Shown in pieces: positions 1-9,297 of a DNA stretch of 14,158 bases (position 1 is the first letter of the stretch; each line of letters begins with the position of its first letter). Location: NCBI GenBank assembly GCA_003024985.2, contig PXIH01S0000213.1; one strand, written 5' to 3'. This stretch comes from Euperipatoides rowelli (lineage: Eukaryota > Onychophora > Udeonychophora > Euonychophora > Peripatopsidae). The notes below the pieces were generated by a model, which was not told the origin of the DNA, did not search any database, and saw nothing but the letters and a program-made list of their open reading frames with translations. The position numbers and the translations under genes were made by a program.

Positions 1-1305
1 CAATTTGTAATCTCAGACTGAGGATAGCAATAGTCTTAATTTTATCTGTAAATAACTTTTTTTTATGCATTTTAAATTATTTTTTTCCAGTGGAATTATT
101 TTTATAGGCTAGTAATTATCTTTGAAAATCAATAATAAAAAAAAAATTAAAAAAATCTTTTACATTTGACCGTTAAAGTATTTACTAAGTAGGCCTATGG
201 TAATTTTAACTTTGTATCAATGTTCAAATTACTTAGACAAACAATAAATGTTAAAATTGAGCAATAAGTAAGAATTTTGCTAATAAAGATACATAATTGC
301 TATACAAAAAAAAAAAAATACCCCAAAAGTCCAAATTTGATCATACAATTACTATAAAGGCCAGAAGTGGACATTTAAAAATCTATGAATTTTTAAATAA
401 AATTAAATCTTTAATATTATACAACATAAAAATAAACAAATGCCCTATTCATTAAAAAAAATTGTTTCAAATTTTTTTTTAAAATTAATTTCTAATGCAA
501 GCTCACTTGACCTTACAAAGCAATGTACTGAAGCCCCCCCCCCCCCCCCCATTCATGAGAATAAAAATTTAAATGGTACTAAAATTAAACCTTTAAATTT
601 ATTGGCACTTTCTACGAAGGTTCCAATTATAATTGGAGGAAAGTATTTCTATGAGAGAAAAAAAAACAATAGTTTTCAATTACCGTAGCATGCGATCAAA
701 GGCTACCCCACCAAATAAGTGTGCCACCCCTATTTTTTGACCAAAGTCAGGTAAAGTGCGAAATCATCAAACAAGTGCACTGGCACCACACAAACTTTTT
801 GATCACTCTGAAAGAAATTAAAGCTGTGCCAAGCAACAGCGCCCTTTATTTTTTACCTCTTCTAAGGTTCAGGGTAGTGTTTCCCTGTAACTCAAATAAG
901 AGCACCGTTTTGAAAAACAGTCTTTTAAACATTTCTGATTCTAGCCAAATAAGTTTTGCAGTGCATTGTGGTAAATTTAAGATTCACAAGCATGGTACCG
1001 AACAAGGGTGTACCCACTTTGTACCCCCCCCCCCCTGCCAGGGAATGACTAAGTGTGCATGCTCACTTGATCGGCATTCTATGATATATCAAAAAATTTT
1101 AAGGTTTTAGGAGTACTGGCAACTGCCCTGTGCGCCCATGTGTTAAAACAGTATTGCTTACAATAACGATTAAATTGTATATGGTCATTAATATAATAAT
1201 GTCTGACAAACTTGGCCCAGAAAACCTATAATTTCATGTTTTAATTGGATTATGTGGACTGGTTTAGAAACTCGGGCCTTCTCAATGAATGTTGGCAGCC
1301 ATTTC
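1..1305. other. Intronic sequence, no gene seen
   Basis: The first 440 bases are low-complexity A/T DNA with an A-run near 308-319. From 660 to 1300 the composition is more balanced, and a 129-codon plus-strand frame (721-1110) crosses a poly-C tract. It shows no domain, its coding bias is poor, and I treat it as chance or as eroded transposon sequence. Confidence 0.55.
534..550. repeat. Poly-C tract (17 C)
   Basis: Uninterrupted C17. Comparable runs lie at 1024-1035 (12), 7573-7588 (16), 12109-12121 (13) and 13232-13242 (11), with G13 at 11224-11236. These runs create the proline- and glycine-rich artefact frames of the window and are unreliable in length in any assembly. Confidence 0.8.
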
Positions 1306-1419
1306 CAAGCTGATGATTGCTGAAGTAGAACCACTGACAAAAATATCAGGACTGCCAATGACTCCAATTAGCGTAATCCGCCGTAGATTCGGAAGTGGCC
1401 ATCTTATGTGAGGCAGAAG
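1306..1419 (-). repeat. Dispersed repeat family R2, copy A
   Basis: On the plus strand it contains GGACTGCCAATGACTCCAATT and GGCCATCTTATGTGAGGC about 48 bases apart. The same two words with the same spacing occur, inverted, at 2136-2248. On the minus strand the second word reads GCCTCACATAAGATGGCCAC, with an ATG in an AAGATGG context opening an 18-codon frame. R1 copy A begins 16 bases to its right, so the two may be parts of one composite element. Confidence 0.55.
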
Positions 1420-1434
1420 TGGGTGGTTTTATTT

Positions 1435-1668
1435 AACACATATATGTTTCAATTGGCTGCGCTACGCTGGAAACTGTGGTGGCTTTGCTGTGTTCGTATT
1501 GATTTTCGTTGTTTTTAGACTTTAGTAGAAAAAAAAATATAGAGCTTGCTTTAAAAATTGTCGCGATGACAAGCAGTGGCTTGATTATTTTTTTTAATAA
1601 AGCACATAGTTTTACATGAGATTCGCCAAACACAACGCTAGTTGATGCTCGGGGGTACCTTTCTATTT
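1435..1668 (+). repeat. Dispersed repeat family R1, copy A
   Basis: This aligns in blocks to 11749-11954. Shared blocks, in order, are AACACATA...TTTCAAT, then a GCGCTACGCTGGA or GTGCCACACTGGA word, then AAAAATATAGAGC followed by TTTAAAA, then GTGGCTTG, then a CGCCA...GCTAGTT tail, and finally CTTTCTATTT. Within the copy the CACATAG...CGCCA module recurs about 165 bases on, so the unit looks like a diverged dimer. A 66-codon minus-strand frame crosses it but is unrecognised and is probably fortuitous. Confidence 0.6.
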
Positions 1669-1807
1669 ATGGCTTGCAAATTATTTTGGTATGGGGAAAC
1701 AAAAGAAACAATTATTTATTTGAAAAAAAAATTAATAAAGTAAATTATCAACCGCAAGAAGTTAAACATCATTAGTTTTACGTTACTGTTGATTAATTAA
1801 TTAAGGT

Positions 1808-1832
1808 TATAATTTGTTTTGATCAAATTATA
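1808..1832. repeat. 9-bp hairpin
   Basis: TATAATTTG and CAAATTATA flank a 7-nt loop, TTTTGAT. It lies just right of a TTAATTAATTAA tract. Confidence 0.45.
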
Positions 1833-2005
1833 TATCATTACCGTACTACATTTTGTTTGGATGGTTGTTTTTACTACAGAAGGTCAAACATTTGTTAGTT
1901 AGCGATATTTTGCTCTAAGCATTAGGTTTTCAAGCTAATGAATGGTTTTTTTTTTAAATACGGTATTTAAAAAGAAATCAAATTGAAAATGAAATAAAGA
2001 ATGGA

Positions 2006-2039
2006 AATATAAAATATTCAACACTTTATATTTTATATT
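2006..2039. repeat. Perfect 12-bp A+T hairpin
   Basis: AATATAAAATAT pairs with ATATTTTATATT across a 10-nt loop. It is entirely A+T, so chance in this A+T-rich DNA is a serious alternative. Confidence 0.5.
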
Positions 2040-2135
2040 GTTAGACATTTCAGTATATTTATTTTTATTTTTAATAATTGTAAATCCTTTCACCCAATTA
2101 AGCTTAGCGTATATACTATCTGTTGTACAACACAT

Positions 2136-2248
2136 GCTTCTTGCCTCACACAAGATGGCCTCTTGGTTGCTTCTTTTTCGAAACACTCCAATAGGAGTCG
2201 TTTGCAGTCCAGGTATTGGGTAGGACCCAATTCCAGTGATGTCAATCA
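2136..2248 (+). repeat. Dispersed repeat family R2, copy B
   Basis: This is the inverted relative of 1306-1419. It reads GCTTCTTGCCTCACACAAG ATGGCC ... GGAGTCGTTTGCAGTCC on the plus strand. It contains a 7-bp stem, ATTGGGT-AGG-ACCCAAT, at 2214-2230, and a small ACTCC-AATA-GGAGT stem at 2186-2199. The ATGGCC frame gives about 22 codons and differs from copy A, so coding is unlikely. Confidence 0.55.
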
Positions 2249-3002
2249 AAAAATATATATACATTTCTATGTCTTTCAGAAAATGCAAAAGATTATTTTA
2301 CAAGGTATGGTGTAGGGACAGGAGAATATAAGAATATTCATTTATCCAATCGTTGTGTGTGCCTATTATGTAATTCTGTAGTTATTTTAATTATTATTTT
2401 CATAATAAACTTCCTGAACCTGAGGGTTCAGAAATCGCTTAAGGAATTCACAATGTAACCTATATAAATATCAAATCAAATTAAAAATTGCGACCCATAG
2501 ATGAACACAAAAAAAGTCACAACTCTCAAACATGAAGCAAATTTGAATAAATAGGAACTATTTACATACGGTATTGGAAAAAAAAACCACCTGACACCAC
2601 ACATAGCAGTGCATAATGGAGCTTGAGTTTGTAATTAGAAGAAGAAAAAGGTTTTAAGTAAACAATGTGACAAACCTGAATACATCTTAATAAATGGAAT
2701 TTAGTCATAAATAGTGCTGCTACCTCTGAGATGGATTATTAGATTAGAAGGAAAAAAAATGAATAATTTGATGGATTTTTTGCTAAGTTAAGTCAGAAGA
2801 TGGTTAAAAAGGAAAACTGAAGTTATTTTGGCAATGGGTTGTTGAAAACGGTGGTAATAGAATGTTTGGGGAAGGAGGGAGAAATTATGATGGAGAAATT
2901 AGTGTTCATGGAATTTTCATAATGTTATGCTATATAAATCATTTTAAAAAGGCAGTCAAACTAAATGAGCGCATCTATTGTCTATCCCAAAGAGAATTAC
3001 GA
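2249..3002. other. Intronic sequence, purine-rich stretch
   Basis: No gene is visible. About 2730-2910 is strongly purine-rich on the plus strand (GATGG, GGGGAAGGAGGGAG words), which may form unusual structure but has no assignable role. Confidence 0.5.
2414..2431. repeat. 7-bp hairpin
   Basis: CTGAACC-TGAG-GGTTCAG, a compact stem with mixed base composition. No U-run or other terminator feature follows. Confidence 0.4.
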
Positions 3003-3134
3003 CTACATTAAACCTACTGCATTAAATATTTAAATTCTGATAAACCTGTTTCATTAAATTAAATTACATTAAATCTGACTGCACTAAATATTTAAATTAC
3101 ATTAAACCTACTTTATTAAAAGTTTAAATTACAC
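3003..3134. repeat. Minisatellite, about 32-bp unit, four copies
   Basis: Units at 3003-3034, 3035-3063, 3064-3096 and 3097-3128 follow TTACATTAAACCTACTGCAT followed by TAAATATTTAAA. A fifth unit breaks off at 3134. The units are diverged, so the array is not recent. Confidence 0.75.
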
Positions 3135-4606
3135 TTTTTATTTAAAAATCGATGAATGATTGTTAATTATTATTTGGGTATTGTAGAGTAGTCTACCCTA
3201 TTTTATACATTTTATCAATCGAATTCTTAGTTCAATGTCATGAAATACATGCTTTTAGACTTGTAGTGAACTGGTCGGGTATGGTAAATGTGATCCAACA
3301 TAACTTAAAAACAAGCGCTGCATTAATGACAAAACTTACAATGCTTAATGAAAAAATAAAAATATGCAATCATGATTTAAAATGTTGGCTTTAATAATAA
3401 TTCAAATACATTGTAATATAGCCTGCATATAAACGGTTAAATCTTGAGTTACCCTAGTTGCATTTTTGGAAATCAGTATGGGAATTAAAAACATCAAAGC
3501 AAGATTACTTGATTTTGAGGCCCTAGGCCTCAAAATCATGTAATCTAGCCCTGGTGAAAGTTAAACAATGAGCTTAAATTGTCTGGTGACCTTATTAATA
3601 GGAATGGAGAAACGCTAACTTATGTATTTAGCAAATTTCTACACCATTACTGTTATCCAATACTTTGATTTATTGTAAAGAAGATGATCCATCTAATTTG
3701 AATTAGTGAATAAAATATTTTTGATTTTTATACAGAAGTACCTGTAATGCCAAACCAGAGTTGTATCATCGAGTCAAACATCAATACATTAACTGATTGT
3801 CAAGATTGAAAAATAAAAATTGAACAATCAGGATAGAGATATAAACAATGGAAACACAAAAATATTATTTGATTTATAAACAACTTTAAGATTCACAAAT
3901 TAAATTTCTAATATTATAATGCTGACAGCCGAAATAATTAATTAATCTTACTGATTGCTATAGCTCTAAGTTTAAAAAAAAACATTATAAGCTCACTAAT
4001 TACAGAACAGTTTTCCAGCCAAAATAAAGCATTACAATATTTTTATATAGCGGACAGTACACACAGTAACTTAATGACGTTAGATGTATTTTTTTCTCTC
4101 TAAATAATATAAAGAACCTAACATTCCCCTTTATAAATGACAAAATTGATTCAAAATGTAATGGAGAAAATTTGTGAAGGTAAAATATTTTTTCCTACCA
4201 ACAAATAATTATCTAAATATTTCAGATAGAATGTGTATAAGTTTGTGAAAGTTAACTTATCTATCTCCATTTTAAAATTATAATTTTTTTTTACATCTTT
4301 GTAAATCTGTTTTGTGTCCATTATTGTATATCACCACGTCAATGATACTGAATTTCTTAGCTAACATTTTTATTCAGACCTATCCAGACTCAAAATGCAG
4401 CTTTGGTTGCTCCGTACTTTCTGTGTTCCATTCAGCATGACAACAATGTCAAGATTGATTAGGTTTGGGGGTTTTTTCCCCCCATCACTTTTTTTCTTGT
4501 TTCTTTACGTTGAAAAATGATGTGTGATGATCTTGACTCTATAGAGATGGCAACGTTGAACAATTCCTAGTTCTAACAGAAATTATGTTTGCTCCTTAAC
4601 AAGTAT
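3135..4606. other. Intronic sequence, nothing coding
   Basis: Apart from the fold-back at 3502-3546 there are only scattered A/T words. A small TGGGGG...CCCCCA stem lies near 4465-4484. From about 4370 the composition becomes more mixed, leading into the 77-nt hairpin. Confidence 0.5.
3502..3546. repeat. Near-perfect 21-bp fold-back, 3-nt loop
   Basis: The left arm AGATTACTTGATTTTGAGGCC pairs with 3526-3546 across the loop CTA, with one mismatch in 21. Weaker pairing (6 of 10) continues outward to about 3492 and 3556. The loop is very short, which disfavours a standard microRNA precursor. A fold-back element remnant or a cruciform-forming site is more likely. Confidence 0.75.
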
Positions 4607-4683
4607 GTCCATGTGTAGAATCGTGGTAGCAATGCCTCATCAAATGTCTATTTAGACATTGCCAGCAGATTCTATTTATGGAC
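4607..4683 (+). repeat. 77-nt imperfect hairpin
   Basis: Arms 4607-4622 (GTCCATGTGTAGAATC) and 4668-4683 (GATTCTATTTATGGAC) pair at 13 of 16 positions, with two of the three exceptions G-U in RNA if read from the plus strand. Inside, GCAATG at 4630-4635 pairs with CATTGC at 4657-4662. A perfect AATGTCTA-TT-TAGACATT stem (4643-4660) competes for the same bases. It sits in a locally less A+T-rich stretch (about 4370-4760). The size suits a microRNA precursor, but I recognise no known microRNA. Confidence 0.5.
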
Positions 4684-5887
4684 TTTCAGGTATGGAGAGA
4701 ACACAATTTCTCTTAGAACCAAGAAACGGCCAACTTTGCCCTCTCTCTAACAGTCAATCTTATCAAACATTATTTTTGACTTTTTTTCTTTCCCATATGA
4801 GACTTCTGTACTTTAAAGCAAAATATATGATTAAATAGAAAATCGTATAAAATGTTAGCCTAATCTTCTAAACATATGCGGTTACATTATATTTTTTAAA
4901 TGATATAAACTGTCACTTTTGAATTTAAAAATATAAAATCTAAATATTTTGGGGGAAATAAATAAAAATCCTACCATTAAGGCACAAACATTTCTTCACC
5001 CCTAACATGAATTGTGCTTATATTTCTTCAGACAAATTTGTTTTATAAAATGCACAGTCTGAAAAACAGTCATAAATCATGGAATACAGGGTTATATACA
5101 TATTTGGTAAAATATACAGTATTCCCTGAGGAAATTCAGTATTTATTTTGTGCATGACAAATTAGGGAATATTAGCCTTATTACTTAGAAATTTATAAGA
5201 TTTTGGATGTCAAAAACATGCTTGGAGTGTACTTTACCCTTATATGACAACATAATCTCACCAAAAGTTGAAGTTTTGGTATTGAATTTGATTTAGGTTA
5301 AAAGACAATTTATGAAAAAAAAAATTATACCCTTATATGGAAGCCCATTATTGAAAAAGAAGATTAATAGATTACACAGTTTGGTTCACAGCATGCAGAA
5401 ATCAAAATACATAAATAATACAACAATTTTCTTTATATCATATTTCAATAATGGTTGCTGTCTAAACGGGATCACTTAACGGAGCAAAATAACGAAAAAC
5501 TAATTCTGTACTTTGGAGAATTTCAAACCAGGTATTATTAGAAGATGCTAATAAACTGTTTTTAATATTTTTATAATTTAAAGATGAATACTACTTTTCT
5601 CCTCAAAATAAATTTCACTTATGATAAATCTTTTTTAAAAAATCTGATTCCTCTTTTACCACACGAGTTGTTAATTTTACCGTTAAGTCATCAATTGTCC
5701 ATTATTTAGTATGTCAAATTTTAGTCGATAGGCCTATGTACAACCCTTATTTAAGAGCATTTGTGTGGTCTATTAAGATAGTAGTGACCTATACATGATT
5801 ATAATATTTTTAAACAAATGTACCGGTATTTTTTTCTGTATATCACTATAAGAGAATTTGTGGAACTTACAAAATTAATTTTTAACG
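4684..5887. other. Intronic sequence, nothing coding
   Basis: The word ACCCTTATATG occurs twice about 90 bases apart. The second copy contains CCTTATATGG (5331-5340), a perfect match to the serum-response CArG consensus. One such match is not evidence of function. A TAGGCCTA word lies near 5731. Confidence 0.5.
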
Positions 5888-5954
5888 ATACCATAACAAT
5901 ATTATGGTATTGGTGCCATAATATTGTAAATTGACAATGAAGATTTACAATATT
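5888..5954. repeat. Chain of three overlapping hairpins
   Basis: Three stems share bases. ATACCATAA (5888-5896) pairs with 5902-5910. ACAATATTATGG (5896-5907) pairs perfectly with 5916-5927. AATATTGTAAAT (5920-5931) pairs perfectly with 5943-5954. The stems are mutually exclusive, so the strand can switch between folds. Confidence 0.65.
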
Positions 5955-7301
5955 TTATTTGTTAATTAGAATTAATATATCCACATGAGGACACACTCTT
6001 TTTTTTTTGTGAAATGCAAACAGCAAAACAATACCATTAAAATTAGTGATGAAGGAAGAAAGTTTGAATTATCTTCAATTATTGTTTTTATATGATTACA
6101 AAACACTGTATACAATCCTTCCACCAGCTTTATTCCTCCAAATATTTTTATTACGTACCGGTATTCTATAGAATTCTAATGATATACTATGACATTAGTG
6201 GTTCATATTTTAGCAATCGTCAATATTGACACGAGTTAAATATTTTAAATTTTTCATTTTTCACCTAAGTAAAGGAAAAATTTTTAAAAAAATCTAGTTT
6301 TTAAGTGTAGGCATAAAATGTATCTATTGACTCGTAAATCCAACAATTAACGTCGTTACCATCAAGCTCCTATTCTTAGTAGATTTTTCAACGAGCCTTA
6401 TAACAAGTAAATGATTTTGAAACGGAAACCATTAAAAATTAATGTGCCTCCGACAGAAAAAAAAGACATAACCAATGATACGGTCTAACAGTTATCACAG
6501 TTTTTGTGAGATCTCATACTGCTCATCTTTTCATTTGACATTTCCGTTATAAAGTTTGTGTTATATTTTTTAGGAATTTATGGTCATTTAATTTTTTATT
6601 ATTATTATTTACCGTCAGGCTGCTATCTATGCTGTTAATGATAGATAAATGAAGGCAAATGGCAAGTAACTATTTGTTGTAAAATTACATGGAAAATATG
6701 TTTGTATGAACAAATTTTATCTATTTTTAAGAGGCCTAAAATAAATACTGTATTAGCCTACCTATGTTGATCATGAAAGCACATTTTCATGACACTTTGT
6801 ATAAATACCGTAACTATAGTGTTTATTCTCATTTAAATTACTGTCATACCATGGCCTACTTCTAAAAAAAAATAAAATATGAGGCCAACAATTTTTGATC
6901 ACTACATTGGCCACACAACTATTAACCAATTATTTACTCCTAAACACCCGTCTGTGTTTGGTGTGTAAACATTTCAATGAAAACAATATGCGTTTTGACT
7001 TTTGTTTTTGAGGAAATGGTATCCTACGATATAATTCACTAGTGAATCACTCACCTTTATAAAAATGTGCATATCCGACTGTTATAAATCCATAAAATAA
7101 AAAAATCTAAATCTGTGATGTCTACATGCAAGAATCACTTTATTAGAATTTTTTTCTTATTAAACAATACATGATACTGTATACTGTAATACAGATAATA
7201 AAAACCAAAATTTTTTCTTTTAAAATTTTTTTTTTTTTAATGTAGGGAAACATTAAGAGATTTATATTTAAAATCGTTTTGGAAAATAGCATTTTTTTTT
7301 T
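5955..7301. other. Intronic sequence, nothing coding
   Basis: A/T-rich DNA with an ATTCTATAGAAT palindrome (6163-6174), a short TTA repeat (about 6597-6610) and TACCGGTAT words. No reading frame or repeat family is recognised. Confidence 0.5.
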
Positions 7302-7351
7302 GTTTGTAAAAGAATAAATGGGCAGAGGAGATATGAGGGAATGGGTTAGGA
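7302..7351. repeat. Host tandem unit 1, left of the hAT-like element
   Basis: A 50-bp unit beginning GTTTGTAAAAGAATAAATGG and ending GGTTAGGA. It recurs in direct orientation immediately right of the element (7819-7860), so the transposon split a two-copy tandem repeat. Confidence 0.7.
7344..7351. repeat. Target site duplication, left copy (hAT-like)
   Basis: GGTTAGGA abuts the CAGG terminus of the element at 7352. It is identical to 7811-7818 on the other side. Confidence 0.7.
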
Positions 7352-7810
7352 CAGGCATGGCAAATAGGCGGCACGTGTGCTGAAGATGGCACTTTAGCGA
7401 TATTCGGCGGCACGCCATACTGGACATACAACAAAAATGTTAAAGATTAAAAATCTCCACAAGACAAAAGAAAAAAGCTTATCAAATCTCTGAAAAGGGA
7501 AAAATATCTCTATACACCCCCCTCCCCACAAAAAAGGGCTTATCATGTGAAAAGTGGAAGATGTATATACAACCCCCCCCCCCCCCCCAAAACAAACACA
7601 CACACAAAAAAAAAGGCTTATTAAATCTGTAAAAAGGGAAAAAATAGTTAATACAACCAAAAAAAAAAAAAAAGTTTATCAAAAATATTTAGCCTAACCT
7701 AGACACCCACCAAAATAATTTTCTGGCTACATCACTGGAAAAATTTTGACACTTTAGCTAAAATGTTATTTAATTTTAGCACGCTGGACAAATCCTATTT
7801 GCCCTTCCTA
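7352..7810. mobile_element. Non-autonomous hAT-like DNA transposon
   Basis: The left end begins CAGGCATGGCAAATAGG and the reverse complement of the right end begins TAGGAAGGGCAAATAGG, so the terminal inverted repeats agree at 14 of 17 bases. Both ends then share a GTGCT word slightly further in. The element is flanked by a perfect 8-bp direct repeat, GGTTAGGA, at 7344-7351 and 7811-7818. An 8-bp duplication and a CAGG-type end are hAT hallmarks. At 459 bp with no transposase it is a MITE-like deletion derivative. The open frames across it come from poly-C and poly-A tracts and are not genes. Confidence 0.75.
7471..7690. repeat. Short tandem array inside the hAT-like element
   Basis: Four diverged units follow one pattern: an A-run, then GCTTATCAAATCT or a variant, then AAAAGGGAAAAA, then TATACAACCCC or a variant. 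They start near 7471, 7529, 7606 and 7660. The poly-C run of 16 (7573-7588) and a short CA repeat (7596-7604) lie between units. Unit lengths vary because of slippage in the A and C runs. Confidence 0.6.
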
Positions 7811-7818
7811 GGTTAGGA
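7811..7818. repeat. Target site duplication, right copy (hAT-like)
   Basis: GGTTAGGA follows the right terminus directly. A third copy of the word occurs at 7853-7860, at the end of the next tandem unit. The target was therefore the tail of a repeated host sequence. Confidence 0.68.
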
Positions 7819-7860
7819 GTTTGTAAAAGAATAAATGGGTAGAGTAGGTATGGGTTAGGA
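7819..7860. repeat. Host tandem unit 2, right of the hAT-like element
   Basis: This begins with the same 20 bases as unit 1 and ends with the same GGTTAGGA. It is about 8 bases shorter through an internal deletion in the purine-rich middle. Confidence 0.7.
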
Positions 7861-7870
7861 GAGGCGTATT

Positions 7871-7905
7871 GGGGGGTATGGGATAGAAGGGCAGAGGGGA
7901 GGGGG
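7871..7905 (+). other. Potential G-quadruplex motif
   Basis: The plus strand carries five G-tracts of 6, 3, 3, 4 and 5 G, separated by loops TAT, ATAGAA, CAGA and A. This satisfies the usual G3+N1-7 pattern. Because the gene reads on the minus strand, the G-rich strand is the non-template's complement and would be C-rich in the RNA. Folding in the cell is unproven. Confidence 0.55.
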
Positions 7906-9297
7906 ATAACTAGGGCCTTTGTATTTCAATTTATAAAGGGCTTTTCGGCTAGTTAGAAAACAGCTACATTTATCATGCCACCATTAAAAGGGATTATAAA
8001 TTTAAACAGAGGAAATTTACTTTTATAAGTATTTACAGATGAAAATCAATTTAAACATATCCCTCTACCTTCCTCTTCTACCCTCCACCCCCCACCCACC
8101 AACATCTAATTACAACGACACAAAGTCATGAATGTTTACATTTAACATTGTAAAATAAATATTATTTGTCATTTATTAGAATATAGGATTTTTAAATTTG
8201 ACACTATTAAAATGTTAAAAACCACTGTACATCTAAAAATCACCCATTTAAAAATGTAGGATTTATTTTTGAAAACCATTTACATAAATTATTCAGTTGT
8301 CATTAAATGTGATGAAAAAAAATTACTAGGTTCATTTATCAAAAAAAGGTTTAATATTTGTAATACAGTATTGTATGTAAGAAAAACTGGTAATAATAAT
8401 TAGGAAATAATGTTGTAGGCCTACATGACATTTTTGTTGTTGTTAATTAAACTAAATAATCATAGAGAATGAACTAAATAAAAATTACAGGTGAAAGAAT
8501 TCCCGGCTCGCACTTCGAACAGCTTACCTCAACGTTATCGATTTTTTTTTTTTTTTTTCGACATTTGCAACAAGTTCTATAATTTCTTCTACTGAAAATT
8601 GTGTTTACTATTCACAAGCAAAACTGTCATATTCAACTCTTAAAATCAAAAGCATTCAATAAAAAAACATCAAAAAATTCAATATTATTTTCAGCTATCC
8701 TTATTTTAGCATAAATCTTTTTAAAATTAAATGATTTTTTTTTTCCAATTACATTTTTTTTTTTTAAATCAATATAAGCTAACATAAAAATACATTTTGA
8801 AAATAAATAAATAGATGAAAAAATATACATAAATATATTGTATACTAAAAACTATTTTTTTTTGCAAAATATAGCCTTAAACTAAATACAGTAATATTAC
8901 GTAAATCTCCATGCAAAATGGAAGCATTTCAGTATTTACAATACATTAAATTAAGAATTCTAAGATAATGATAATCTAATATTACAATTTAATAACATTT
9001 TTCACATAGAAAAATAGCAATACATATTATTACAGAGGATAGTCTAGCCGTAATAGCAATGTTGATTTTTATAAAATTTCTCTTCACCGAGGCTAGGCAG
9101 AAAACAGAGCTAACGCTATTTAACCTTTCCTTATATCATACAAATTACTACAATTTTCATTACTTCCGTGTTGTATTTTTAACAAAACAAAACAGGTTTT
9201 AATAGTTTAATCAGCACAATATATATTTATAATTATAATTATTAGTGCTAGTCTCAATTAAATCAAAATAAATATCGACATTGGACATACAGTAAAT
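7906..9297. other. Intronic sequence, nothing coding
   Basis: A C-rich tract at about 8060-8100 is loosely the inverted counterpart of the G-rich 7871-7905 (TAGAAG...GAGGGATA words), hinting at an old inverted element of roughly 230 bp. The rest is A/T-rich with long T and A runs at 8735-8765. The minus-strand frame there is poly-lysine-type noise. Confidence 0.45.
8542..8558. repeat. Poly-T tract (17 T) beside a CpG-rich patch
   Basis: T17 is flanked by ATCGA and CGACA. Left of it, 8503-8541 is unusually CpG-rich (CCGGCTCGC, TTCGAAC, AACGTT, ATCGAT). On the minus strand the tract reads as A17 and is followed by TTGAG-GTAAGC, a good donor-like word at 8522-8527. No frame supports an exon. 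Confidence 0.45.

Noticed and set aside
721-1110. 129-codon plus-strand frame, the longest in the window
   Set aside because: It runs through a poly-C tract, has no recognisable domain, no splice or promoter context and no periodic codon bias. Most likely chance in a less A/T-rich stretch.
5331-5340. CArG box CCTTATATGG
   Set aside because: A single 10-bp consensus match in A/T-rich intron is expected by chance.
7143-7682. Several overlapping minus-strand frames
   Set aside because: They fall over the hAT-like element and its poly-C, poly-A and T-run DNA, giving glycine- and phenylalanine-rich artefacts.
8503-8520. GTTCGAA word on the minus strand, like a tRNA B box
   Set aside because: No A box, no acceptor stem and no cloverleaf can be drawn around it.
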